The notes under the pieces: generated by a model
Databases searched by the model: none
What the model saw: only the letters and a program-made list of their open reading frames with translations
What the model was told of the DNA's origin: nothing
Position numbers and translations under genes: made by a program
Shown: one piece after another, positions 8,172 through 17,278 of the stretch
Numbering within the stretch: position 1 is the stretch's first letter
Layout of the letters: every line of letters begins with the position of its first letter
Source of the DNA: Cladosporium sp. IMV 00045
Taxonomy: Eukaryota; Ascomycota; Dothideomycetes; Cladosporiales; Cladosporiaceae
Length of the DNA stretch: 18,413 nucleotides
Reading direction: 5' to 3'
NCBI GenBank assembly: GCA_001931905.2
Contig: MSJI02000023.1
Location: 1-18,413, forward strand

Positions 8172-9013
8172 ATGTCTTCCAACAATGACTTGAGAAACCG
8201 AGGAGGTGCTAGCAAAGACGAGCCGACCGCATCCGGACAGCAAACGAAAAGCAAAAGCAAGGAGAGCAGCTCTGGCAATGCCATAACCGTGGTTGATGTG
8301 TTGCGGATACTGGGCGGGCTGTTCCTGCTCAACTGCTTACTGAGCTACTTCGTCACGAATGACTCTGTACTTTGGGGCTGGAGGCCATGGTTCATTCGCC
8401 CCGGCCAGGTCATGAGCTATTTTGTAAGCCTTCAATACCTGCCATACACACAACCCACCGATACTGACAACCACATCCACAGCAAGGACCCCTCTCCCTA
8501 ACCGACGCCGAGCTCCTCGCCTACGACGGCAGCGACCCCGACAAACCGATCTATCTGGCGCTCAACGGCACGATCTACGACGTCACGGCCGGCCGCCGCA
8601 TCTACGGCCCTGGCGGCAGCTACAACGTGTTCGCGGGCAAAGACGCCGCGCGGGGTTTCATCACGGGCTGCTTTGCGGAGGACTCTACGCCCGACCTGCG
8701 CGGCGCGGAGTGGACGTACGTGTCCGTGGACGTGCCGGACTTCGACGAGACGAACGTCACGGCGGAGCAGAAGAAGCTCAGGGAGCAGGAGCTGCGCAAG
8801 GCGAGGAAGAAGGTCAAGGACACTATTGAGGGCTGGGCGAAGATGTTCAGAGGTGCGGGCGGGAAGGACTATTTTGAGGTGGGCACTGTGAAGAGGGAGC
8901 CGGATTGGTTGGAGAAGACGCCCAAGAGGGGATTGTGTGCGCAGGCGCAGAAGAGTAGGCCGAAGCCTAAGGCTGCTGGTAAGGACGCTGGCGCTGCGTA
9001 CAGGGCGCACTAG
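8172..9013 (+). CDS. membrane-anchored cytochrome b5-like heme-binding protein (MAPR family)
   Basis: A member of the family of animal PGRMC1 and yeast Dap1, which bind heme and support cytochrome P450 enzymes such as sterol 14-demethylase. Exons 8172-8423 and 8483-9013 join in frame around a 59-bp intron (GTAAGC to CCACAG, branch CTGAC), giving 260 residues. The N-terminus is polar. One membrane helix covers about 38-61 (ITVVDVLRILGGLFLLNCLL). The cytochrome b5-like domain runs from about 85 to 160: PLSLTDAELLAYDG, IYLALNGTIYDVT and YGPGGSYNVFAGKDAARGF. Tyr125 and Tyr131 fall where PGRMC1 has its heme-ligand region tyrosines. A charged helix (EQKKLREQELRKARKK) and a Lys/Pro-rich tail follow. 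It is longer than Dap1, so it may be the second, longer MAPR type of filamentous fungi rather than the Dap1 orthologue. Exon 2 is clearly more GC-rich than exon 1. Confidence 0.9.
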
Positions 9014-9353
9014 TGAGAAGTTGTATAGTTGTGCAAGCTTGCATTCCGTGCTCCATCGATTCTATTTCCCCTTGGTCCAACCCTTTGTCTCTTGACGCCT
9101 GGCCCAGCAAAATCTCGATGTGTGATTATGAAACGTCATTCCTGGCGCGTGCTGATTATTCCCAGGCGGTGGCTTGTAACTTCAAATTCTGCACGTAGTG
9201 GTTCATCGTGAGACTCGTTGAGAAGGTAGGACGAAGGTTCAGCGGTAAAAAAAAATCTGTGGCAAGCATTTGATGTCAAGCTACCTGCTCCAAACCGCTA
9301 GGTGTCCTCCATACGCCGTGATATCATGCAGTGCCATTAACCCCAAACAACAT
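9014..9353. other. convergent intergenic region
   Basis: These 340 bp lie between the 3' ends of the MAPR gene (+) and the eS25 gene (-). They must contain both terminators. Apart from an A-rich run (9247-9254) I see nothing in them. Confidence 0.5.
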
Positions 9354-9907
9354 CTACTCCTGAGCGACAGCGCGGGCTGAAAGTGCAAGTTAGTAATCCG
9401 ATTGTCGAGTAGCCATTCCGGATGGTCCAAACATACTGTAGATGTTGCAGGTGTTGTGACCGACAACCTTCTTGATGGTGCCCTGGGCTTCGAGATCGTT
9501 CAGGGCCTTGCGGGCGAGAGAGCCGTTGATCTTCAGGCGGTCGACGAGGACGGCGACGGTGATCAGGCGGTAGGACTGGACATCCTTGTTGAGACGCTCC
9601 TGGAGGGTCTTGTCGAGGACGACGGCGTGGACGGCCTTGTCCTTGACTATTCGCGGAATCTACGTCAGCAATGCGCTCTGCTCGAGTGTGGCGTTCGTGC
9701 GATGCGATCGCTTGGTGTATGAATGTGTGCGTATTCCGGCGGATTTTTCAAGGTCGTCGCCGGCGTGCGCGGATGGAGGGGGATGGTGGTGGAAATCGCG
9801 TACCCTTGCCCTTGGACCACTTCTTCTTTTGCTTTCCGGCGGGAGGCTATTGCATTGTTAGTACATATGGCATCGCATTGCATCCAAGTGCGGCGGGTAC
9901 ATACCAT
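9354..9907 (-). CDS. RPS25: 40S ribosomal protein eS25
   Basis: A structural protein of the small ribosomal subunit head, also known to be needed for several IRES elements. The four coding exons are 9907-9905 (the ATG only), 9846-9804, 9646-9437 and 9376-9354. The introns are 58, 157 and 60 bp, and the sum is 92 residues. The first intron has a textbook GTATGT donor and TACTAAC branch, and splicing restores the MPP start found in human and yeast eS25. Motifs in order: KQKKKWSKGKVKDKA, DRLKINGSLARKAL (winged-helix recognition segment), and NIYTRA at the end. The last intron splits the Thr codon of YTR. Codons are almost all C-ending, as expected for a very highly expressed gene. The N-terminus is shorter than in yeast (108 residues). 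Confidence 0.96.
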
Positions 9908-10543
9908 GATTGTTGTCTGTCCGTGAAGAGGTGTTCGAGACGCTGACCTGACGGATAGAAGAGGTTGTGGGAAGTCTGTGTGGGCTTTCTGGTGCCAAGA
10001 AGGTCAAATTTGGTCCGTGCAGCCGGCGTCGTCTTTCCACAGGCGTCGCAGAACGTCGCTACGGCCCAGTCTCCCAGTGGCAGACTTTGGCTTTCGGATC
10101 CACTACCTCACTCTCTCACTGGTACTGGGTACATGTACATACTCAGCAGCAGACACTTCATCTGCGCTGTGTCCATGATTGAGATCATTGTCTATTCGCG
10201 CAGTCATTGGCAGCACTTCTTTATACGTCGGGCGAAAGCTATGGTCGGCTCATATGAAAGCGTAGAGTAACATGAATCAACGTTCCAACGCATTTCTTGT
10301 CAAGCTAAGCATATTCGTCTTCAGCGAGGGGTAGCCATGCCATTCTTCATCTAATGGCTGATAAATATCGGACTCACGGTGTCGTTTGCTGTCTGTCTCG
10401 TACCACGGTGTACGCACATGCTTGCGGTGCTGCATTTTGCTGAACGTCTGAAGAAACATGTGGTATTGCCTCACTGCAGTTCACTCCGATTCTTCACAAG
10501 ATTCAACGATCGCGCGCGTAAGACACCAGCTCTCCAACTGAGA
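9908..10543. other. eS25 promoter and 3' flank of the Trp-rich gene
   Basis: 636 bp without a convincing gene. The right half carries a minus-strand open frame (10277-10474, no introns evident) that contains WYETD and QPLDEEWHGY. These loosely echo NWYTK and PPDEEWAAYG of the neighbouring Trp-rich protein; see findings. The left half should include the eS25 promoter and leader, but I recognise no specific ribosomal-protein promoter element. Confidence 0.45.
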
Positions 10544-11387
10544 CTATGGTAGAGTGTCGAAAGAGAACGGCATGGTACGATCGTCACCACTTGGTTTGCC
10601 AGCAGCATCCTTGAGTGAGCCTGATCGCGAATCCTGCTGGGGTGCTGGATTGTCCGTGTATGTTGACAAACCGCCCTCTCCACTGAAGGCGGCCGAGGGC
10701 TTTGCAACACTGAGTTGTCCGTTCGTGGCAGACAGCGCCGGCGATGATGGTGGGATCAGAGACTGGGAACCCCAGAAGTCCATGGGAGGTGGCATAATAT
10801 GTACGAATTCAGAGTCTGCAGCCGGTGGTGAAGAGGTCGGTAACGAAGTTGGCGGCGGTTGAGGAGTCTGGCTGTCTTGCGTGGACGCTGCTGTGTGCTC
10901 GACGAGGTAGGGCGTACTGGCGGACCCAGTGGGTTGATTTGCGTGATCGTTCCCTTCATTGAGTTGGGATTAGCAGTAGTTTGACTACCCAGGTGATCCG
11001 TTGCGTCTACACGGGAGGCAGGATTGGGGTGAGTGACGGAGGTCATTGTCGCAGGTAGAGGGTGGCGTGCGAGGTCTAGACTTGTGATCAGTGACAGATA
11101 CCGAAACGCTTTCTAGACACGAGGTGCAGCCACCGACCTTCATCGACATGCGCAGGTATGCCGGTCTCCCTCCAATAATGCCAGATACCGTACGCAGCCC
11201 ATTCTTCATCGGGGGGCTTGTGTCCGAACATAAATTTATGTTTCTTTGTGTACCAGTTCTTGCGTGCGTGGGGGGGCCATGTTTTCGGTGGATGCCATAG
11301 TCTGCCACTTTTGATGTAGTCGGCGATGCGGTGTAGTAGAACATACTCTTCGGTCTTTGGCTGCCATGGTGTCAATGGTGGTGGCAT
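10544..11387 (-). CDS. tryptophan-rich protein of unknown function
   Basis: I do not recognise this protein. Exon 1 (11387-11102) starts at MPPPLTPWQPK (A at -3) and encodes a compact, basic 95-residue region with eight Trp: KSGRLWHPPKTWPPHARKN, PPDEEWAAYGIWHYWRE and DEGRWLHL. The last exon (about 10953-10544) encodes a disordered Pro/Ser-rich tail with EFVHIMPPPMDFWGSQSL and ends in MPFSFDTLP. The simplest join is a 148-bp intron, donor G|GTATCT at 11101 and acceptor GAAG at 10954, which closes the frame and gives 231 residues. That acceptor is weak. The acceptor GTGTAG near 11011 keeps a second coding-like frame open but would then need another intron, so the middle of the gene is uncertain. 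The Trp-rich segment looks like a small globular domain, with no catalytic motif visible. Confidence 0.55.
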
Positions 11388-12070
11388 CGTCCACACGCGA
11401 GAATGAGGTCGTTGATGGTCAGGTCGAAGGCGAGCTCGATGTGGAGATGATGGACTTGAAACGAAAACAAGGTGCAAGAATGAAGGTGCTGATGGCGAGG
11501 TTGGATGAAATGTTGGGGCAAAGTCAGCGTTCTGGGATAGAGATGGAAGCTACGTACAGCGCCCCTTCCACAAGTCCAACTTCGTCGTACGTAGGCGTAC
11601 GTGGGACGGACAAGAAAGGTTGGTCTCGTGTCAGAGGTGTTTCGGGAATAACATCTCATAGACCTTCGAGTACATCGTCATCTTCTAATTGCTCCATATA
11701 TTATCTGAGCCCACTTGTATCACCTTTTCCATTTATAGGTTTGATCATATCGAAAGCAATTGATTCACCAGCCTAGAGAACCAATTTGATGGGATGAAGA
11801 AGCACGCCAAGTTCATGGAATTTTGTGGCTCCTATTACCCATCGTTACACTCGGATGGAAATCTCGTGTGGTCTCTGGTAATCCTCCACTCCAGCATGTA
11901 TGACCCAGGTATGTTGCTCAAGCGCGCTCCCAATGCTTGCTGGCGCACATCTGTAGACTTCCAGGAGGGTGTTGTACTTTCTGATAGATCTTGTCTTCCA
12001 TGTCACTTGACATGTATGAGAGAGTTTCTGGTTGCTGACAACGTAGCCGGTGGCCTTCCCGGGTTGGACT
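11388..12070. other. intergenic region, nothing recognised
   Basis: 683 bp between two minus-strand genes. Plus-strand open frames of about 116-139 codons overlap it and the neighbouring genes, but their composition is that of non-coding or antisense sequence. It should contain the promoter of the Trp-rich gene and the 3' UTR of the following gene. Confidence 0.5.
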
Positions 12071-13213
12071 TCAATCATCCTCGGGGGCCATGCTCATTCG
12101 CATTGCCTCATTCACCGCAGCGTCCTCACTCAGCTCGCCATTGAACTCTGTCACAGCCGAGGCATCGAATGCGGACAACTGGTCTTGTATGTCCTGCCGA
12201 AGTCCCACGTCAGACTCATGTTCGACAGTATCTGAATAGCCACCATCCGGAGACGGATAACGACGAATATCGAGATCGCCTTCTTCGATTTGGACCTCGC
12301 TATCTTGCTGCTGGCTTGACCCGGAGCTCTGAAGTGCATCGGAGAGTGCTCGTCCTCTTCCATGCCTACCCCATTCAGCATTGTCTGTGTGTGTCCGGAC
12401 GTTTCGGGTCGAACTGGAGCTGGACTCGTTGCTCCTCTTCTTGCCCCTTCGTGAGTTCGAATCGGATTGTGCGCGACGTGACAATGCGGCATGGTTTGTA
12501 AATCTCCCGACATCAGCCGTCATGTCGTTCAAGCTCATTGATCTTTCTGGTCTTGGTGTCACGAACAATCCTGTACCCTCACTCTCCTGAGTCGACGCCC
12601 GGCGTCCATTCAGTTGTGAAGATACCAGACCGCATGCGTTCCCTCCATTCGCCACTGGAAGCTTGGGCGTAGGGCGAGGTGGCGGCGGCATAGGTGCGCC
12701 TCCGTCCGATCCGTATCCATCATCCGAGTCGCTGCCCGAGGCGTCTTCAACAGTCTTGGCTGGCAAGCCATTCGCTATCCGCTGTCTCCTGCGTCGCTCA
12801 GCATCCCTCGACTTCCTCTGTCTGCTCTTCTCCATCTGGCTCAGAAGAGCTTTCTGCCTGACGGAACTCTCCGGGCCATTGAGCTGTGCCGTGATCTCTT
12901 CGATTTGCTGAGGAACCTTTGCCGTCAAGTATCTCCAGGCGTCCCAAAGGAGCCTTCGTTGCATCAAATCCCGTTCTGACTTCGCATTGCTCTCGAAGTA
13001 ATCCGGACAAAAGAGTGGCAAGAATGCCACCCCACCGAACATTGGTCCTCCCTCTTCTGCCGCGCGACGGCTGTCTGAAAACAGGCCGACTTGAGGGGCG
13101 AGGTCTTTCTGGGTCAGGTCTTCAATCTCACCGATCGGCTGATAGTATACAGGTCGCCAAGTTCCTTTCTGCAGACCAATCATGATCCTTCCATTCGTAG
13201 CCTTGAGCTCCAT
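12071..13213 (-). CDS. unknown disordered protein with UIM-like C-terminus
   Basis: A single exon of 380 residues from the ATG at 13213, which has a strong context (GCCATGG). I do not recognise the family. Residues 1-115 look folded and open with MELKATNGRIMIGLQKG; later segments include GGPMFGGVAFLPLFCPDYF and RRLLWDAWRYL. Residues about 119-146 are a highly basic helix (MEKSRQRKSRDAERRRRQR), possibly nuclear targeting or nucleic-acid binding. An acidic Asp/Ser/Gly stretch (about 157-172), a proline run (PMPPPPRPTPKLP) and some 150 Ser-rich disordered residues follow. The last 19 residues (362-380) fit a ubiquitin-interacting motif: acidic Glu-Asp, then Val367-x-x-Ala370-x-x-x-Ser374, then acidic residues at the end. 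A link to ubiquitin is inference from that motif alone. Confidence 0.8.
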   Translation of the reverse strand: MELKATNGRIMIGLQKGTWRPVYYQPIGEIEDLTQKDLAPQVGLFSDSRRAAEEGGPMFGGVAFLPLFCPDYFESNAKSERDLMQRRLLWDAWRYLTAKVPQQIEEITAQLNGPESSVRQKALLSQMEKSRQRKSRDAERRRRQRIANGLPAKTVEDASGSDSDDGYGSDGGAPMPPPPRPTPKLPVANGGNACGLVSSQLNGRRASTQESEGTGLFVTPRPERSMSLNDMTADVGRFTNHAALSRRAQSDSNSRRGKKRSNESSSSSTRNVRTHTDNAEWGRHGRGRALSDALQSSGSSQQQDSEVQIEEGDLDIRRYPSPDGGYSDTVEHESDVGLRQDIQDQLSAFDASAVTEFNGELSEDAAVNEAMRMSMAPEDD

Positions 13214-14157
13214 GGCGAGGGTGGCAAGTCTCACGTCGAATAAGTTTTTCGGTAAGGGTGATTTCAATATCTGGGTGATGATGATCGCACTGATCAGAGT
13301 GACTTGTGGATGATGAACAAGTCTTGGGTGCTTGCAGGATTGAAGTGATGGGTGCTTGTTGGTGTGATTGTCGAACGCGATGGTGTATGGTCAGGAAGTA
13401 CATAAGAAGTCGGCACAATCAGAGTGACGACTTGTTGTAGTTGTAGTCAGTCGAGGATGTAGATATCTGTTTGTGATGCAGATGGGATGTCGAACTTCGA
13501 AGTGGCGGACAGATCTAGATGTAGTTTGGATACATGGATGATGACCGGTCAAGAAGCTGATCAAACGTCAACATAATGTTGATGGACGGCTTGTATACAT
13601 GTGAAGGCGTGTCATTCCATCGACAGGTGAGTGAACGCTCTATAGAAATGCAATGCAGAAACCGAAGTGAGGTAGAAGCAAGTGCAAGTGTCGTTGTGTA
13701 AAGACAGGCTGTGTCGGAAAGTGATGCTGAAGTGGAAAATCCATGTTTAAAGCACATGTTAAAGTATTGCCCACACTCTAGGGAGTCGCAGTCGGATCGC
13801 ATCTTTGTTTGGAAGTTGAACTTAGACAGCCTGATGGCTGATCGAAAAATGCTCCGAATCAAGAGGTAGGCCGGATGGAATGTTACCAAGAGACAATACG
13901 AAAATGGCTTAGGGGAAGAAAGTGATCCTTAAGTCGTTCGTGGTTCGAAGATGGATGGAAGCTGCAATTGTGGGGAATCCCATCATTTCAACCTCACTTC
14001 AGACGCTCAAGCAAACATACCTTACCGAGACTTTCTGCATTGATTATGCCATGCCCTCGCTTTGTTTGCAGGATCTTGTTTTATGTTGCAGATGCAGATC
14101 CAGCAAGATTGTCGCTCATAATCTTGCTGCTGCTGCTTCTGCTTCTCGCCACCACCG
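13214..14157. other. long upstream region of the UIM-like gene
   Basis: 944 bp between two minus-strand genes. A 124-codon minus-strand open frame (13515-13889) lacks motifs and is probably chance. The clearest element is a 15-bp palindrome, TCAACAT-A-ATGTTGA, at 13568-13582. I see no RNA gene or transposon trace. Confidence 0.5.
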
Positions 14158-14892
14158 TCAACCCGGAAGCTCCACCGACGGCGACCTCACATGGTATCTG
14201 AGCAAGCCTTCCGTTGCATCTTCCATAACATTCGATTCTTCCTCCGTCTCCTCACCCATTTCCACATCACCATCCTTATCTTTGCCACCATCATCCCTCC
14301 CCCTCCCACAGCGCATCGTCTCCTTCCTCGGCATCGGGCGCAAACGAGTCGTGCGCTCCATATACCCAAACTTCTGCGATATCCTCTCCGCCGAAATGTA
14401 GTACTGCAGTCTGCTGATCTCGTTGACCAGCCACGCGATCTCTGCTTTCGCCGCGTGAAGCAGCGCGACGCACTCCTCTCCGTCCATTTCGTCGATGTCC
14501 GTTGGGAGCATGCCGTCCCAGTCGTCGACGCGCGTGCGGTAGTAGTCGCCTTGGCGGACTACGATGTTGAATTCGTCGGCTTCGGTGACGAGGAGGGAGA
14601 CTGGAAATGATTAACATCACCCGGAAACGAATGGAGGAGATCATTGAGGTGGCGCGGACTTACTTTGATCGTCCAAATTGTCGCGGATCTCGTAGATGGC
14701 GGCTTGCAGTGCGGTGCGCAGTAGGTCCAGATGGTGGGACGTGGGAGTGATGATTGTCTGGGATTCTTGCGTCTGTGACCGCAGCCATGCCTTGAGTTCA
14801 TTGAACTCTCCGTACCTCTCGTAATTCTCATTGTACGCCAGATCATCCCACCCGGCAATCATGTTCGCAGCTTTGTACTCACTCTTGGACAT
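14158..14892 (-). CDS. unknown protein with charged C-terminal tail
   Basis: I do not recognise this protein. Two exons, 14892-14664 and 14600-14158, join around a 63-bp intron (A|GTAAGT; TTAATCATTTCCAG) to give 223 residues. The start MSKSEYKAANMIAGWDD was chosen because the open frame upstream is low in complexity and resembles leader sequence. Residues 1-76 look helical (FNELKAWLRSQ, LLRTALQAAIYEIRDNL). Exon 2 begins with a hydrophobic strand (ISLLVTEADEFNIVV) and a Tyr/Arg/Asp stretch (GDYYRTRVDDWDG). A long amphipathic helix follows (CVALLHAAKAEIAWLVNEI, then SRLQYYISAERI). The tail is disordered, switching from basic (MPRKETMRCGRGR) to strongly acidic (DVEMGEETEEE). The helices suggest a protein-protein interaction role, but no function can be assigned. 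Confidence 0.78.
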
Positions 14893-15173
14893 AGTCTGTT
14901 GTTGATGTTTGTGGTCGCGGAAGTGGTCGCTTTGAGATCGTTGATGACGATGGTTCTGCGGTAGGTGATCGATGGTGTTGTTGAAGTGAATCTCGAGGAG
15001 CGGGCAAAGAAGGTGAACTGCGCGACTCTTGAGCTCATGGTCGCGGCTTTCACATGCAAATCCGCGCGCGCGCGCCACCGTCATGATGCGAACAGCCTCT
15101 TGAGGAGCAATCGCTCTCGGTGAATCTTGGCGACTTCGACTACTCATCGAATGCGTAGACTGCAATATTGGCG
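14893..15173. promoter_or_regulatory. upstream region of the acidic-tail gene with (CG)6 run
   Basis: 281 bp upstream of the minus-strand start at 14892, and also upstream of a doubtful plus-strand start at 15174. A run of six CG dinucleotides at 15063-15074 is the only notable element. Confidence 0.4.
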
Positions 15174-15306
15174 ATGGACGCGGAGTGGGACACCATCGAA
15201 GTTGCGGATACGGTGACGAGGTCCAACAACCAGTTCACAGTAAGCTCTAGATTGACAAGTGTTGGTTGTGACATCTAGATCAAAGGGAAACTGGAATCCG
15301 CTCTAT
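15174..15306 (+). CDS. doubtful small spliced gene
   Basis: A short plus-strand exon from the ATG at 15174 reads 22 codons (MDAEWDTIEVADT, then RSNNQFT). It meets a donor ACA|GTAAGC at 15240. Acceptor CTAG at 15278 (39-bp intron, unusually short) would continue as IKGKLESAL; AAAG at 15285 (46 bp) would continue as GNWNPLY. Either leads to a perfect donor GTAAGT at 15307. A TACTAAC branch (15378-15384) and a pyrimidine-rich acceptor ending at 15437 would then give a stop within about 12 codons, overlapping the amylase 3' end. The result is a product of about 40 residues. It may be a real micro-gene, a relic, or chance. Confidence 0.25.
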
Positions 15307-15447
15307 GTAAGTATTGATGTTTCCGTATCTAGTTAAAGCAGTTATCTAGAAAATTGGAGTTTGGGGATATTATGCAGTACTAACAAGATGCTTGGTCGCC
15401 AAAAAACAATGCCTTCCCATTTCCCTACCTATTCCAGCCAATCTCAC

Positions 15448-17278
15448 CTACTGCTCATAACACTTCAAGTTGAACTGAATAGGGAACCTCTCGACACCAG
15501 GCGAATCCTTGCGAACGTAGACCGCAGGACTCCAGCCCAAACAGTAGAAGTATCCACAACCCGACTGGTCGATCTGGACCTCGACAGGCTGCCTAGGATC
15601 CGAGAGAACGTTGACCCAGACCTCTCCGGGCCTGCCGATCTGCATGCGCTTGTGAGACCATTCGTTGTAAGGGCCGATGGAGAGTACGACGGCGCAGCCA
15701 GAACGGTCGTGCGTGCCGTGGCGCGTCCAGCCGATGATGCTCTGCGCGTCGAAGTAGTCCGTCTGCTGGCCGTAGGCGAACATGCGGCGGCAGAAGACGA
15801 GGTCGGGGAGGAGACTGCGTTGTCCGGACGTGAAGCAGGCGGGTGGGGAGCTTTTGTCGCCGCATGTGCCGTACATGTCGCCCCAGAAAACGCAGGGGAG
15901 GCCTTCGGCGCGCATGAGGATGAAGGCGTAGAAGAGGGATTTGAGGCGGATGTCGATGGGTGTTGCGGCTGCTTGGCCGGGCTGCGTGTCGTGGTTGGTG
16001 ACCAGGGTGACGGCACTTTGGGGTCGCTCTTTCAGGAGAGAGCCGCGCATGATGGTTCTGAGATCGGCGTTGGGGGATTTGGCGACGACGTCCTTGGAGA
16101 CACGCGCGAAGTCGGATACCATAGGAGCGTCGTAGGCGAAGGCGCCTTGGCCGACAGTGTCTAGCCATCTGGTGATCTTGTGAACCTTGCCCGTCCAGAC
16201 TTCACCGACAATGAAGGCATCGCGACCACGTTTGGCGCGGCTAGCTTCATGAACCCTGGCGACCCAGTCGCGAGCGAAGCCATAGGAAAAGTGAGCGGCA
16301 GCATCCAATCTGAACCCGTCCAGACCGTTCTCGTTCACCATCCAGTCAGCCCAATTGAATAGATCCTCGCGAACTTCCGGGTGCTTGTGGTCAATGTCCG
16401 AGAACATCAGGTAATCCGCGTTGCCGTGCAAGTCGTCCACGTCCTCAGCCCAGTCCTTACCTGGTCGCTTCATGGAGATTGTTGATGAGGGCTCAGACTT
16501 CTTCCCGCTGAAGAAACGGGAAATCTTGTGCATGCCCTTCTTGAACAAATCGGGATCCTCCTGGCCCGGTTTGGGAAAGTTGGCAGGGTCGTCGATGATC
16601 TTGTAGATTGCATGCTTCTCCGCTCTCTGATCCCAGTCTGAGCCGGTGAAGTGCTCTGCTCTCCACTTCATGGGAGAGTATGCACCGCCGCGAGCATCGT
16701 GGTTGTACACGATCCAGGGTGTGATCTTCTTGGGAGACGAAGTTTCAACTCTGCGGTCTGTACAAAATTCAATCGTTAACATTTGGTCCAGCGTGAATAG
16801 AGCTGCCGAGAAGACTCTTTCAACCAGCATTCAACTAACCTTCCTTATCAACCTCAACAGCCCAGCATTCCATCGTAGTATCACCCGCCGTCTTATGATT
16901 GAGCACCGCATCCCATATGCCCTCGACGCCATTCCCATGCAACTGCTGGATCAAGTCGTGCAACTCTTGCTTACTCCCCCACTTGGTGTTCGTGCGGCAC
17001 TTCTGATCGAACTCTCCCAAATCCCACAGATCGTAGCAGTCGTAGCCGTTGCCGTTGCCCGAAGGCTCGTTGGCCTTGCAGCCAGGGGGGAGCCAGAACA
17101 TGGTCAGGCCCAGGCCGGCGAGGGAGGGCGTGAGGCGTGCCAGGCGCGCATAGTGGGAGCCGTGGGAGTGTGTTTCGCCGTGTGCTGGTTTCTCCGTTTG
17201 CGTGTGCCATTCGAAGGATTGGAAGATCGTCTGGTTTTGGGGTGTTTGGCCGTGGCCGCCGTAGCCTGGGTAGGACAT
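15448..17278 (-). CDS. intracellular alpha-amylase, GH13 (subfamily 5 type)
   Basis: Endo-acting alpha-1,4-glucan hydrolase. Two exons, 17278-16840 and 16757-15448, join around an 82-bp intron (G|GTTAGT to TTGTACAG) to give 582 residues. There is no signal peptide: the protein starts MSYPGYGGHGQTPQNQTIF, so it is predicted to be cytosolic. All four GH13 regions are present: DAVLNH (123-128), GFRLDAAAH with nucleophile Asp298, IVGEVW with acid/base Glu332, and TNHD with Asp403. NHDTQPGQ and FWGDMYGTCG are typical of the bacterial-type liquefying amylases that define subfamily 5. Known fungal members of this intracellular group, such as Histoplasma Amy1, are linked to alpha-1,3-glucan synthesis, so a role in glucan priming or turnover is plausible here. 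A Lys/Ser-rich loop (about 215-250) is inserted in domain B. The family is firm; the cell-wall role is inference. Confidence 0.94.

Noticed and set aside
13515..13889. 124-codon minus-strand open frame
   Set aside because: No recognisable motif, irregular composition, and it lies in the promoter of the next gene without splice support.
15063..15074. (CG)6 run as a Z-DNA or regulatory element
   Set aside because: Too short to claim structure; noted only as sequence in the promoter region.
15361..16164. 267-codon plus-strand open frame with Val/Asp-rich product
   Set aside because: It is antisense to the C-terminal half of the amylase; the Asp, Val and Ala richness is the usual mirror of a GC-rich coding strand.
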